From contig CACZXZ010000002.1 of the NCBI GenBank assembly GCA_902785325.1, positions 31,695 to 95,694 on the forward strand: a DNA stretch of 64,000 bases, in the 5' to 3' direction. The position numbers and the translations under genes are program-made. The DNA comes from an uncultured Succinivibrio sp. (GTDB lineage: Bacteria; Pseudomonadota; Gammaproteobacteria; Enterobacterales; Succinivibrionaceae). The notes below the pieces were generated by a model. The model ran no database searches and was not told the origin of the DNA. It was given only the letters and a program-made list of their open reading frames with translations. How positions within the stretch are numbered: the first letter of the stretch is position 1; the number at the start of each line of letters is the position of its first letter. Positions 25,562 to 35,627 of the stretch are shown one piece after another.

Positions 25562-28120
25562 ATGTCAGAAAATAGTAAAGAAATTAAAAAAACAACCAAA
25601 AGCTCAACCACTACTAAAAGAACCACAAGTTCAAAACGTCGTACCCCTAAAAGTGGTGATGGTCAACTAATCTTACCTTTAATCACCTTAAGAGCTTTAA
25701 TTATTACCCCAAATTCAAAGCTTCAGATCACTGCAGCAAGAAAAAGCTCTATAGCAGCTTTAGACTATGCTAATGCTCAAGAGCAAAAGCATTTAGCTGT
25801 GTTCTGTCAGTTAAATGAGCAAGATGAAGTACCAGGATTTAATGAATTACATAAAACTGGTGTGATTTGTAATTTAATCAATCTTACTCAAAAAGATGAG
25901 CATACAAGTCAGTGTCTTTTCTCTGGCTTTTCAAGAATTAAGCTAATTGAGATCATCGATGATGAGAAAGTAGCTTTTAGACAAGCTAGAGTACAGGTTT
26001 TACCTGAAGAAGAGTGTGAACCAAAAGATATCGCAGACACTCAAAGCGTGATTAAATCAAGCCTGCAGTATGCTATTGATAGTTCTGATAAGACTGCTCG
26101 TGCTTTAATTGAGGAGTCAGTACCAAAGCACTTGATTAAAACCATACTTGAGGAAACCTCCTTATCAAAGCTTACTGATATGCTAACTCAAGTTTTGAAA
26201 TTAGATTTTCAAACTCGCTTGATGCTGTTATCCTCAACCAATCCTGTTGAGCGTGGTCGCATTATTATCAGTGCTTTAAATGGTTATTCTTATCGCTCTG
26301 AACTTGAAGGTCATATCCTAGATTTAGCTAAAAAATCTATGGAGAAGAATCAAAAAGAGTATTTTTTAGCAGAGCAGCTTAAAGCTATTAAAAAAGAGCT
26401 TGGTGTGAATGTCACTGAAGACGATGACATTGAGCAATTTAAGACTCGCAATCAAGAGCTTAAAGCACCAAACTATGTACATGAGAGAATCGATAGAGAA
26501 ATTCGCAAACTAAACTCCATGAGTATTAACTCCTCTGAGTATTCAGTGGTTAGAAACTATATCGATACCTTATTGTCATTACCTTGGGAAGTAAGTTCAA
26601 CAGTAAACTATGATCTTAAAAAGGCTAAAGAGACTTTAGATAAAGAGCACTATGGTCTAACAAAAGTTAAAGACAAGATCTTAGAGTACTTAGCAATTCA
26701 ATCAAGAACCGATAAATTACACGGACCTATTATCTGTTTAATGGGACCTCCTGGTATTGGTAAGACCTCTTTAGGTAAGTCTATTGCTAATGCAACAGGC
26801 AGAAAGTTTGTCCGTTTAGCTTTAGGTGGTATGCACGATGAGGCTGAAATTCGTGGTCATCGTCGTACTTACATTGGAGCTTTACCAGGTCGTATTATTG
26901 CAAATATGGCTAAAGTTGGAGTAAACAACCCATTATTCTTATTAGATGAGATTGATAAGGTGGTTAACTCAAATCAAGGTGATCCTTCAAGTGCCTTACT
27001 TGAGGTATTAGATCCTGAGCAAAACTCAACCTTTGAGGATAACTACGTAGAAATTGAGTACGATTTATCTAATGTGATGTTCGTAACTACAGCTAATTCC
27101 TACAATATCCCAGCTCCGCTATTAGATCGTATGGAAATTATCGATTTGTCATCTTACACAGAGGATGAGAAATTACATATTGCAAAAGAGCATTTATTTC
27201 CAAAGCAATTAAGACTTGCAAACGTATCTAATAAGGAAATTTTAATCTCTGATGAAGTGTTATTACACTTAATTCGTTATTACACTCATGAAGCTGGTGT
27301 TCGTGAATTAGAGCGTATCTTAATTGAGATCATTCGCAAGACTGTAAAAGACTTCATGATTAAAAATCCTAAGGCTAAAAAGCTTACTCCAAAGCAGATT
27401 GAGCTTAGCGATATTCAAGCAATGCTTGGACCTAACCGTTATGACTTTACCTCAAAGCTTAACGATAATAAGGTTGGTATTGTAAATGGTCTATCCTGGT
27501 CTACCTTAGGTGGTGATATCCTACAATTAGAAGCTGTAGCTAATATTGGTAAAGGCAAACATCAAGTTACTGGTAAATTAGGTGACGTGATGAAAGAGTC
27601 TATTACTATTGCCATTAGTGTGGTCAGAACTTTAGCTCAGAATTTACATTTAAATCAGGACTTTTTTGAAACCTCTGATTTACATGTGCACGTACCAGAA
27701 GGTGCTGTACCTAAAGATGGTCCATCAGCAGGTGTCGGCATGGTAACAGCTATAGTATCAGCTTTAACTGGTAACAGAGTAAGATCTGATGTGGCTATGA
27801 CAGGTGAAATTACTTTACGTGGTGATGTACTTCCAATTGGTGGCTTAAAAGAGAAGTTATTAGCAGCCTTACGTGGTGGCATTAAAACAGTTTTAATTCC
27901 AAAGGAGAATGAAAAAGATCTTTGGGATATTCCAAAAATTGTTTCAGAGAAAATGACCTTGAAGTTTGTAAGTCGCATTGAGGATGTTTTAAGTGTTGCA
28001 CTTGAAAATGATCCTAATACCTTCATTCCAACTACTCATTGGAAAGGTAAAGACAAGAAAGTTTCTGCAAACACAAAAAGAAAAACTAAAAACACTGACA
28101 CAATGAATATTGTTTTATAG
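25562..28120 (+). CDS. lon: ATP-dependent protease Lon
   Basis: Cytoplasmic AAA+ serine protease for damaged and regulatory proteins. The 852-residue product has a LAN substrate domain from about residue 35 (LILPLITLRALIITPNSKLQ), the AAA module with Walker A GPPGIGKT and Walker B LFLLDEIDKV, and a C-terminal peptidase domain. The catalytic dyad is Ser722 (PKDGPSAGVGM) and Lys765 (GGLKEKLLA). It starts with an unusual ~30-residue Lys/Thr/Ser-rich tail not found in E. coli Lon. The C-terminus also has a basic extension after the protease domain. A small acidic gene follows after 7 bp, probably in the same transcript. Confidence 0.97.
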   Translation: MSENSKEIKKTTKSSTTTKRTTSSKRRTPKSGDGQLILPLITLRALIITPNSKLQITAARKSSIAALDYANAQEQKHLAVFCQLNEQDEVPGFNELHKTGVICNLINLTQKDEHTSQCLFSGFSRIKLIEIIDDEKVAFRQARVQVLPEEECEPKDIADTQSVIKSSLQYAIDSSDKTARALIEESVPKHLIKTILEETSLSKLTDMLTQVLKLDFQTRLMLLSSTNPVERGRIIISALNGYSYRSELEGHILDLAKKSMEKNQKEYFLAEQLKAIKKELGVNVTEDDDIEQFKTRNQELKAPNYVHERIDREIRKLNSMSINSSEYSVVRNYIDTLLSLPWEVSSTVNYDLKKAKETLDKEHYGLTKVKDKILEYLAIQSRTDKLHGPIICLMGPPGIGKTSLGKSIANATGRKFVRLALGGMHDEAEIRGHRRTYIGALPGRIIANMAKVGVNNPLFLLDEIDKVVNSNQGDPSSALLEVLDPEQNSTFEDNYVEIEYDLSNVMFVTTANSYNIPAPLLDRMEIIDLSSYTEDEKLHIAKEHLFPKQLRLANVSNKEILISDEVLLHLIRYYTHEAGVRELERILIEIIRKTVKDFMIKNPKAKKLTPKQIELSDIQAMLGPNRYDFTSKLNDNKVGIVNGLSWSTLGGDILQLEAVANIGKGKHQVTGKLGDVMKESITIAISVVRTLAQNLHLNQDFFETSDLHVHVPEGAVPKDGPSAGVGMVTAIVSALTGNRVRSDVAMTGEITLRGDVLPIGGLKEKLLAALRGGIKTVLIPKENEKDLWDIPKIVSEKMTLKFVSRIEDVLSVALENDPNTFIPTTHWKGKDKKVSANTKRKTKNTDTMNIVL

Positions 28121-28127
28121 GTAATTT

Positions 28128-28511
28128 ATGGACGCATCTTCAAAAAAGCAAGAAATTGATGAGGCTATCGTTAAGTTTGACGATGAGCAGCAAGAAAAGA
28201 AAGATAATGAGAATATCGATGATGAGATTAAAAAGGTCTTAGATAGCGCACAAAAGCTTATTGATCTTTTAGAGAAAATCGCACCAGATATTAACTCTGA
28301 CAAAGTAGTAAACCCAAAAGCCTTTTTGAAAATCATTAAGCCTTTATGTGTAAGTGTTGAGAACTCTTTACCTATTCTGATGGAGTTTGAGGACAATCTT
28401 TTATATTTAAAAGATGACAATGCTTATGTGCTAAGACAAAAAATAAGTCATATTGAAGATGACTTATTGCCACCTATCTTAGCCTACATTAAAGAACACG
28501 AAAAAGACTAA
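28128..28511 (+). CDS. Small acidic hypothetical protein downstream of lon
   Basis: Not recognised. The 127-residue product is acidic and predicted helical. The first ~40 residues are rich in Asp, Glu, Lys and Gln (KKQEIDEAIVKFDDEQQEK), followed by leucine-rich amphipathic helices (KVLDSAQKLIDLLEKIAPDI and HIEDDLLPPILAYIKEH). There is no signal peptide or membrane helix. It starts 7 bp after the lon stop, so it is very probably translated from the lon message. A regulatory or adaptor role with Lon is possible but is only inferred from position. A hairpin follows the stop. Confidence 0.7.
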   Translation: MDASSKKQEIDEAIVKFDDEQQEKKDNENIDDEIKKVLDSAQKLIDLLEKIAPDINSDKVVNPKAFLKIIKPLCVSVENSLPILMEFEDNLLYLKDDNAYVLRQKISHIEDDLLPPILAYIKEHEKD

Positions 28512-28523
28512 TCACTTCTTTAG

Positions 28524-28549
28524 ATACAGGTACTTAAAGGTACCTGTAT
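28524..28549 (+). terminator. Hairpin after the lon operon
   Basis: ATACAGGTAC and GTACCTGTAT form a 10-bp perfect stem with a 6-nt loop, followed by a moderately T-rich GATTCTCCTATTA. Confidence 0.55.
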
Positions 28550-28634
28550 GATTCTCCTATTACTTATCTAAAATTAGACTCTAAGTATTTTTAATCATAG
28601 CTTTGATGATTTATACTACAACTGTAATCTTAAA

Positions 28635-30527
28635 ATGTTGGTGCTAAAGATGTTAAAGGAAATCGCTGATTCAAATTCAAACTTTTTATCAATTAGAAAA
28701 GAGAAACTTCTCTATATTGATAAAACATCCTTTATTAAAAAGTTTGAGTTGTTAAAGAAGAGTGTATCTTTATTTTTAAGACCCCGCAGATTTGGTAAAA
28801 CTCTGTTTACTGAAATACTATATTATTACTACGATATCGCACAAAAAGGCTTATTTGATAAGCTTTTTGAAGGTACTTACATTCACGAAAACACAACACC
28901 TTATAAGAGCTCTTATGCTGTAGTTAAGTTTGATTTTTCAGGTGTATCAACCTCAGGTAGTGTTGACGATATTCTAGAAGACGTAAGAATTAGAGTAATT
29001 CAAGCTATTGTAGACTTCTTTAAGAGATATCCTGATTTAATTCCTGATGATATAAGAGAATATGCTACTGATAAATCAAACTTGCAAGCAAGTGTTGCAA
29101 AGTTTTACTTTGAGAAAAGAGATTACTTTAATAGCTGCTCAAGAATATTAAATCACTTCTTATTGTTTTTCCAAGCTCAAAGCAAAGTTGATTATAAGCT
29201 CATGTTCATTATCGACGAATATGATAATTTTACAAATGACATCTTAAGTAGAGATAAAAAAGCTTTCATTGATATTGCTAATAAGCAAAGTGAATTAGGT
29301 GCCTTTTACGGTACCATAAGAAACTTTAATCAATATGGTGTGATTGAAAAAGTCTTTATCACAGGTATTCTACCAATTACCATGGATACAATGATATCAG
29401 GCTTTGTCTCAAGTAAAATCTCCCAAGAACCTATCCTAAATGAGCTAGCTGGCTTTACAGATTCTGAAGTACTAGAGTTACTTCAAGAGACTGTAGACTT
29501 TAATCAGTGCAAATATCCAGCTACCTATTTGCAAGAGTTCATGAAGGAGAGATTTAACGGCTATAAGTTTGCCAAACACAGCAAAGATAAAGTCTATAAC
29601 TCTACCTTGTGCTTAAATTTTGTAAACACTTTAAGAACTGATTATGATAGTTTACCTGAGATGGGTATCTCCTCAAACATGGATGTAAATTTTGATAAGT
29701 TAGTAGGTTATTTAAATTTATTATCCAAACAAGATAGAGATAGCATCTTAAAATCCATTATCGATGAAGTACCTTTACGTTTTTCTATACCAGATAGTAT
29801 TAAGCTTGACAATGTAGCTAATAATCTAGCCTATACAGATGGCTTAGCTATGTTGTTCTATCTTGGATTTTTAACCATCATTTCAAATGAAGAAGCTAAA
29901 TTAGATTATGGTGATAGCTACGTTAGTGCCATCTACCTTAAGGTTCCAAACCTATACTTTAAAATTCTGTTTGGTAAGTTTATCACTGACAGTGCCAACA
30001 TTAGTTGGGGAGGCTTGGTAAACCAAAGTAACAACGTAGTGTTAATGGAAAAACAAAATAACTTAGAAGGTTTAATTGAAGCTTTTAAGTTACACGTACA
30101 ACAAGCTTTAGTAAAGGCTGATATTACTCATGAGAGTGAAGCTTTGTTTGTGGTGTCATTCTTTTTAATGGTTTCTATGAACACCAAAGCTTTTCACTTA
30201 CAAAGAGAATACTCCATTAAACAAAACGATGTAGTAGTCTCTGACTGTGCTTATGAGCTTTCTAAATCAAAGGTAGGTAAACACAAAAGAGCAGATTTAG
30301 TGGCTATCAATAAAGAAGGTGGACCAAGTTACTTATTTGAGTTTAAGTATCAGCGCAATGAGAACTCAAGTTTGGATACTAAAGAGAAAGCAAGAGCAAA
30401 GCTACTACGAGATGCCAAAGAGCAAATCAAGTTCTACCAAACTGACGATAAACTTAAAACCATTAAAGATCTTCACAAGTATGTCATCATGTATACATAT
30501 GATGAATTAACTGTACAAGAAGTTTAA
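28635..30527 (+). CDS. AAA-ATPase-like / PD-(D/E)XK nuclease fusion (DUF1703 family)
   Basis: A 630-residue member of the AAA-ATPase-like plus DUF1703 family abundant in gut anaerobes. The N-terminal domain has IRKEKLLYIDKTSFI, the P-loop variant RPRRFGKTLFTE near residue 50, KFDFSGVS, and the Walker B-like IIDEYDNF near 196. The C-terminal domain shows a PD-(D/E)XK nuclease pattern: KRADLVA, then LFEFKYQRN with the E-x-K pair. Function is unknown; signs of mobility or defence have been suggested for the family. The start is unsure: the ATG at 28635 lacks a ribosome site, and an ATG at 28650 is possible. A partial paralogue lies at the right end of the window. Confidence 0.85.
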   Translation: MLVLKMLKEIADSNSNFLSIRKEKLLYIDKTSFIKKFELLKKSVSLFLRPRRFGKTLFTEILYYYYDIAQKGLFDKLFEGTYIHENTTPYKSSYAVVKFDFSGVSTSGSVDDILEDVRIRVIQAIVDFFKRYPDLIPDDIREYATDKSNLQASVAKFYFEKRDYFNSCSRILNHFLLFFQAQSKVDYKLMFIIDEYDNFTNDILSRDKKAFIDIANKQSELGAFYGTIRNFNQYGVIEKVFITGILPITMDTMISGFVSSKISQEPILNELAGFTDSEVLELLQETVDFNQCKYPATYLQEFMKERFNGYKFAKHSKDKVYNSTLCLNFVNTLRTDYDSLPEMGISSNMDVNFDKLVGYLNLLSKQDRDSILKSIIDEVPLRFSIPDSIKLDNVANNLAYTDGLAMLFYLGFLTIISNEEAKLDYGDSYVSAIYLKVPNLYFKILFGKFITDSANISWGGLVNQSNNVVLMEKQNNLEGLIEAFKLHVQQALVKADITHESEALFVVSFFLMVSMNTKAFHLQREYSIKQNDVVVSDCAYELSKSKVGKHKRADLVAINKEGGPSYLFEFKYQRNENSSLDTKEKARAKLLRDAKEQIKFYQTDDKLKTIKDLHKYVIMYTYDELTVQEV

Positions 30528-30537
30528 TAATTGATAC

Positions 30538-30563
30538 GTGGAGGTAGCTAATATTACCTCCAC
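30538..30563. terminator. Bidirectional terminator between the AAA/DUF1703 gene and mfd
   Basis: GTGGAGGTA and TACCTCCAC form a 9-bp perfect stem with an 8-nt loop, followed by TTTTACT on the plus strand. It lies between convergent stop codons. Confidence 0.75.
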
Positions 30564-30568
30564 TTTTA

Positions 30569-33500
30569 CTACTTGACTAGACTACTGTGGGCTTCTAGAG
30601 CTTGTAGTAATTGTTTTAGAAGTTGCACACGATTTCTGCTAGGAGTTTCAGGAATAGCATATCTTAAGGTGCTTTGACCTGTGATCCTATACTCGTTGTG
30701 AGCACAAGCTGTAACTAGTTTAATTAAATAGTCGTTGTTTACTTTGTGCTCTTGCATAAATTCAATTGATCCGCCATTTTCATCACCAACAATCTTTTTA
30801 ATTCCAAGATCAGTTGCTAATTTTTTAAGCTTAGAGATTTCAAATAGGTTCTCAGCAGGCTCTGGGAGGAAGCCAAATCTGTCAATTAACTCAACTCTGA
30901 TGTTGTCAAATTGATCGTCATTTTGACAAGAGGAGATACGCTTGTAGATTGACAATCTTGTGTTTACATCAGCAATGTAGTCTGGTGGTAAAAGACATGG
31001 AGTGTGCAAATTGATTTCACACTCATTGAGGTTAAGCTCTGATAAGGTAGGCTCGTGACCATCTTTTAGTGCTTTAACGGCAGCTTCTAGCATCTGAGTG
31101 TACAAGCTAAAGCCTATAGATTCAATTTGTCCTGATTGCTCCTCACCTAAAAGTTCACCTGCACCACGAATTTCTAAATCGTGAGTTGCTAACACGAAAC
31201 CTGCGCCTAACTCTTCAAAAGAAGCAATTGCATCAAGGCGTAATTTAGCATCTTTTGACAATAAAGCTTTTGGTGGGGTAAATAGATATGCATAAGCTTG
31301 GTGGTGTGAACGACCTACACGACCACGAATTTGGTGTAACTGCGCAAGACCTAAAAGATCGGCTCTATCAATAATGATGGTATTAGCTGTAGGTACATCA
31401 AGACCATTTTCAACAATGGTAGTGCAGACTAAAAGGTTAAATCTCTGATGATAGAAATCTCGCATTACCTTTTGAAGTTCACGCTCGTTTAATTGACCAT
31501 GACCAATACCTATCTTAGCCTCAGGCACTAGCTTTGCTAGTTCCTCAGCCTTTTGATTGATGGTTGCTACATCATTGTGAAGATAATACACCTGACCGCC
31601 ACGACGTAATTCACGTAAGATAGCCTCACGAGTTAGGGTATCAGACTTTTCAGACACAAAGGTTTTAACACACAATCTGTGCTCTGGTGGAGTTGCGATA
31701 ATAGAAAGCTCACGCATGCCTTCCATAGCCATATTTAAGGTTCTAGGAATAGGAGTTGCAGTAAGAGTTAATAAATCTACTTGTGCTCTTAGTGCTTTGA
31801 GCTTTTCTTTTTGCTTTACACCAAAGCGATGCTCTTCATCTACAATGATTAAACCTAATTGCTTAAATTTAAGCTCTTTTGAAAGTAACTTGTGAGTACC
31901 AATAACAATATCTACCGTGCCTTTTTCAAGCTCTTTTAAAACAGCATTTTGCTCTTTAGTGGTTTTAAATCTTGAAAGTAGCTCTACATTGATAGCAGTA
32001 CCTGCAAATCTGTCTTTAAAGTTCTGATAGTGCTGCTCTGCTAAAATGGTGGTAGGCACAAGTACTGCAACTTGGTAACCAGCGTTAGCCACCACAAAGG
32101 CTGCACGCAAGGCAACCTCTGTTTTACCAAAGCCTACATCACCACAAACTAATCTGTCCATAGGAGTAGGTTTAGCTAAATCGTTTATGGTATTGTTAAT
32201 GGCAGCTAGCTGATCTGGAGTTTCTTGATAGCCAAAGCCTTGAGAGAATTCTTCTAAAGCTTTTAGATCTACTTTAAAGGCGGTACCTTGAACTGCAGCT
32301 CTTTGTGCGTACAAATCAAGTAATTGTGCAGCTACATCGGCAACTTTTTGATAAGCTTTTTGCTTTTTTTTAGCCCAAGTGTCGTTACCAAGACGAGATA
32401 AGACTGGATTTTCACCACCTGAGTATCTGGCAACTTTAGATAGAGAGGTAATAGGGATATTTAACATATCGCCATTTTGGTATTCAATAGTTAAATATTC
32501 ACCAACCACACCACCGATGTTTAAGGTTTTAAGTCCACGATATTTACCAATACCATGATCAATATGTACCACTACCTGTCCTTCAGATAAGGAGGATAGG
32601 TTTTTGATAATTGCATCTTGACTTAGTTGACTTCTATGAGTATTACGGCGTTGTTTTACAACCTTAAAACCTAAAAGCTCATTTTCTGTGATAAAGCAAA
32701 GTTTTAAATTAGGTAAAATTACACCTTCATCAAAAGGTGCAATAGTAAGCATGAGTTTATCATCACTGTCTAGAAATTGAGCTAAGCTTGAAGCTGCTTT
32801 GCAACCAAAGTTGTTAACTAAAACAGCAGGGAGTGTTTCTCTAATAGATTGACGCCTACCCTCAGATTGGGCGCTGATTAAAATTCTGCCACCGTCATTT
32901 ATAAAATTAGTTACAAAAGCGATAAAGTTATTAGCGCTTTCTGGTTTATTGTGATTGTAAGCAATATCAGGAATAGCTTGTGCTTCAAGATTAGTATTAG
33001 CTCTCTTTTTAAGCTCCTCATCAGTAAAAGCTTTTTTATAAAGAGAGATTTTAATTCTTTTAGTTATCTCATCCTTAGCTTCTTTTGGAGTTAAAAATAG
33101 AGTATTTACAGGTAAAGATGGATGATCACTGTTACCTTCAAACATCAAAGCACGTTTGTGAGCTTCTACATCAAAATTGTCAATGGCATCAAAGACATCA
33201 TCTACTGTGAGAATTGAAAAATCGTCATTTAGATAATCAAACAAAGTTGATAAGTGACTAAAGAATAAAGGTAAATAGTACTCAATACCTGATGGAATAG
33301 CGCCTTTTGAAATTGCTTGATAAATTACATGATTGGTTAAATTAGCTCCCACAAAAGCATTGCGGTAGTTACTTCTAAAGCAACTTACACCATTTTCATC
33401 TAATGGAAACTCATGGGCTGGCAGTAAGTTAATCTTTTCAATCTTGTTTTTAGATAATTGTGAGTCAATATCAATGATAGAAATAGACTCCACCTCATCA

Positions 33501-34069
33501 TCAAAAAAGTCGATACGATAGGCGTTTTTAGAGCCCATAGGATAGATATCTAAAATTGAGCCACGTACAGCAAATTCACCTACTGATAAAACCTCATTTA
33601 CAAGTAGGTAGCCTTGATTAGTTAAGTCTTCTTTCATCTTGGTGATATCCCGTGTATCACCAATTTTTAAATTGAAGCTGTGCTGTTTTATATATTCTGT
33701 AGGTGATAGGCGTTGCATGAGGGCTGCAACGTTAGTTATCACTACCTGCTTTTTAAAACTTGAGATCCTAGATAAGATATCAATTCTGTTAGAGATAATA
33801 TCCTGATGAGGGGATAAATTGTCATAAGGTAAGGTTTCACTATCTTGGAAATAGACAATCTCAATTTCAGGTAGGATTGCAAACAAACTTTGTTTTAAGT
33901 TTTGAGCATCAAAGCTATCAGAGCAGATAACTAATAGTGGACCACGATGTTGCTCAAAAAAAGCGCCAATAGCACCAACTAAAGTAGTTTGATTTAAATT
34001 ACCTAGATTTTTAAAGCTTTTAGAATTACTCTTGTTAATGCTACCTAGTATGAGATCATTTAGTTCCAT
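30569..34069 (-). CDS. mfd: Transcription-repair coupling factor
   Basis: DNA translocase that removes RNA polymerase stalled at lesions and recruits UvrA. At 1166 residues it matches the family (1148 in E. coli). It has the N-terminal UvrB-like module (SCFRSNYRNAF region and EFAVRGSILDIYPMGS), then the RNA-polymerase interaction domain (VVHIDHGIGKYRGL). The helicase motor carries Walker A GDVGFGKTEVALRA, the DEEH box in IIVDEEHRFGVKQ and TATPIPRTLNMA, followed by QIRGRVGRSHHQAYAY. The C-terminal TRCF domain begins around GAGELLGEEQSG. It is monocistronic and divergent from a membrane-protein gene. Confidence 0.98.
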   Translation of the reverse strand: MELNDLILGSINKSNSKSFKNLGNLNQTTLVGAIGAFFEQHRGPLLVICSDSFDAQNLKQSLFAILPEIEIVYFQDSETLPYDNLSPHQDIISNRIDILSRISSFKKQVVITNVAALMQRLSPTEYIKQHSFNLKIGDTRDITKMKEDLTNQGYLLVNEVLSVGEFAVRGSILDIYPMGSKNAYRIDFFDDEVESISIIDIDSQLSKNKIEKINLLPAHEFPLDENGVSCFRSNYRNAFVGANLTNHVIYQAISKGAIPSGIEYYLPLFFSHLSTLFDYLNDDFSILTVDDVFDAIDNFDVEAHKRALMFEGNSDHPSLPVNTLFLTPKEAKDEITKRIKISLYKKAFTDEELKKRANTNLEAQAIPDIAYNHNKPESANNFIAFVTNFINDGGRILISAQSEGRRQSIRETLPAVLVNNFGCKAASSLAQFLDSDDKLMLTIAPFDEGVILPNLKLCFITENELLGFKVVKQRRNTHRSQLSQDAIIKNLSSLSEGQVVVHIDHGIGKYRGLKTLNIGGVVGEYLTIEYQNGDMLNIPITSLSKVARYSGGENPVLSRLGNDTWAKKKQKAYQKVADVAAQLLDLYAQRAAVQGTAFKVDLKALEEFSQGFGYQETPDQLAAINNTINDLAKPTPMDRLVCGDVGFGKTEVALRAAFVVANAGYQVAVLVPTTILAEQHYQNFKDRFAGTAINVELLSRFKTTKEQNAVLKELEKGTVDIVIGTHKLLSKELKFKQLGLIIVDEEHRFGVKQKEKLKALRAQVDLLTLTATPIPRTLNMAMEGMRELSIIATPPEHRLCVKTFVSEKSDTLTREAILRELRRGGQVYYLHNDVATINQKAEELAKLVPEAKIGIGHGQLNERELQKVMRDFYHQRFNLLVCTTIVENGLDVPTANTIIIDRADLLGLAQLHQIRGRVGRSHHQAYAYLFTPPKALLSKDAKLRLDAIASFEELGAGFVLATHDLEIRGAGELLGEEQSGQIESIGFSLYTQMLEAAVKALKDGHEPTLSELNLNECEINLHTPCLLPPDYIADVNTRLSIYKRISSCQNDDQFDNIRVELIDRFGFLPEPAENLFEISKLKKLATDLGIKKIVGDENGGSIEFMQEHKVNNDYLIKLVTACAHNEYRITGQSTLRYAIPETPSRNRVQLLKQLLQALEAHSSLVK

Positions 34070-34140
34070 GGTGATCCTGTTGTTTCATGTTGTTGTATAC
34101 TTATCAGAACAATTTTACACTTAGTTTTAGCACATTAAAA

Positions 34141-35559
34141 ATGACAAATAAAAAAACTTTTGCACTCCTTTTATTTTGGCTCTTCTTTATCTTTGCTTTT
34201 AGCTATTTAATCCCTGATTTTTCAAATAATTATCGCTACATGATGGTAGAAGGTGAGGATAGGTTAATTGCAAGTTTCTACGATATTGTAGTCTCTCAAT
34301 ATCGTCACTATTTTACCTGGGGTGGCAGAACTCCTCCTCATGTCTTAGCTTCAAGTTTGTTGTATTTAGGTAAAGGTGTAACCGCTTTTGCAACTGCAGC
34401 TTGTTACTTATTACTGGTATATTTAATTTTTAAAATCTCATGTATTGAAAAACAGGTATTTACAAAGCACCTTAATAAAATTCTTTTTATCACCACCATG
34501 CTTTGGATTTGCACAAGAAACTATGGTGAAGTGTTTTTTATGACGGTAACTGCTTGTAATTACTTTTTTACCACCACTTTTATTCTGTTTTTGTGTACTT
34601 ATTTTGCTAAAAGCTTTGGTGCCAACGTAAATACCGATAAGGAAAACTTCTCAAAAGCTTTACTTCCACTTTTCTTTATTCTAGGTGTAATTGCTGGCTG
34701 GTGTAATGAGAATACAGGTTTTGCTATCTGCTTTACATCCTTTTTAGCAATTGTTTACTTCTATCTTAATAAAAAGCTAAGCGCTGTGCATTTGAGCCTA
34801 TTTTTAGGCTTTTGTGTGGGCTTTTTAATTCTTGTGTTATCACCTGGTAATCATGTAAGACTTGAGAACATGGAGAAGGGAAGCTTTGATTATTTTGAAC
34901 ATATTTTTACAGCTATTGAGATCTTCTTTATAAGCTTGTTTGAAAACAGCTTATTGCTAATTGCGATGGCTTATCTTTTGTATTTATCAGTTAAACATAA
35001 AATTCTTTGTAAGTATAAAGAGCAGTATCTTCAGGCTTTATACCTCTTTATGGTAGGCTTTGCATCCTTAGCTATAATGATCTTCTCACCAAATTTCCCT
35101 GCAAGAAGTTCAACTCCTTTTACCTTCTTTAGTATTGCAACAGTGTTGTGTTTATACAACATAGTAAATAAAGAAGATATTAAGGTAATGTCATCTGTTA
35201 AGCAGAAGTTTTTATATGGCCTTGCTCTTTTATATTTTGTAGTTACAGCAAGCAATGCTTATGGCGCTTTATTCACTATTAGGGATGATTGTAAGCAAAG
35301 AGATGTAGAGCTTCAAAAGATGATAAGTGAAGGACAAAAAGATCTTGTAGTAGAGCCTTTTAGAGTGCAAACTTCACGTTATATCTTTATCGCTGATGTA
35401 AGACAAGATCCAAAGTATTTTGCAAACCAAATCTTAACAAGATACTATCACTTAAACTCCATCAGAAGATCTTGTGATTATAAGAAGTCTAAATATCCTG
35501 CAACAGACTTTCATCTAATCCAAGATTATAGCAAGAAGGTTTGTGAGTCTTCAAAATAA
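34141..35559 (+). CDS. Polytopic membrane protein, DUF6056-like
   Basis: About 472 residues with roughly ten to eleven transmembrane helices. The extracytoplasmic loop has QYRHYFTWGGRTPPHVLAS and a later GWCNENTGFAICF, which I associate with the DUF6056 family of polytopic, glycosyltransferase-like envelope proteins. The Asp/Glu-containing first loop and multi-helix layout are reminiscent of GT-C enzymes, but no catalytic assignment is possible. The ATG at 34141, just before MTNKKTFALLLFWLFF, is preferred; an in-frame ATG at 34087 would add 18 residues and lie very close to the divergent mfd start. It ends at a bidirectional terminator. Confidence 0.72.
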   Translation: MTNKKTFALLLFWLFFIFAFSYLIPDFSNNYRYMMVEGEDRLIASFYDIVVSQYRHYFTWGGRTPPHVLASSLLYLGKGVTAFATAACYLLLVYLIFKISCIEKQVFTKHLNKILFITTMLWICTRNYGEVFFMTVTACNYFFTTTFILFLCTYFAKSFGANVNTDKENFSKALLPLFFILGVIAGWCNENTGFAICFTSFLAIVYFYLNKKLSAVHLSLFLGFCVGFLILVLSPGNHVRLENMEKGSFDYFEHIFTAIEIFFISLFENSLLLIAMAYLLYLSVKHKILCKYKEQYLQALYLFMVGFASLAIMIFSPNFPARSSTPFTFFSIATVLCLYNIVNKEDIKVMSSVKQKFLYGLALLYFVVTASNAYGALFTIRDDCKQRDVELQKMISEGQKDLVVEPFRVQTSRYIFIADVRQDPKYFANQILTRYYHLNSIRRSCDYKKSKYPATDFHLIQDYSKKVCESSK

Positions 35560-35583
35560 GCTTACCTTTTCAAAGGGCAAAAA

Positions 35584-35609
35584 AAAATCTCCACCAAAGT
35601 GGAGATTTT
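35584..35609. terminator. Bidirectional Rho-independent terminator
   Basis: AAAATCTCCAC and GTGGAGATTTT form an 11-bp perfect stem with a 4-nt loop, with A-run and T-run on the two sides. It separates the DUF6056-like gene from the convergent envelope operon. Confidence 0.85.
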
Positions 35610-35627
35610 CCTAAGTTTTAAAGCTTA

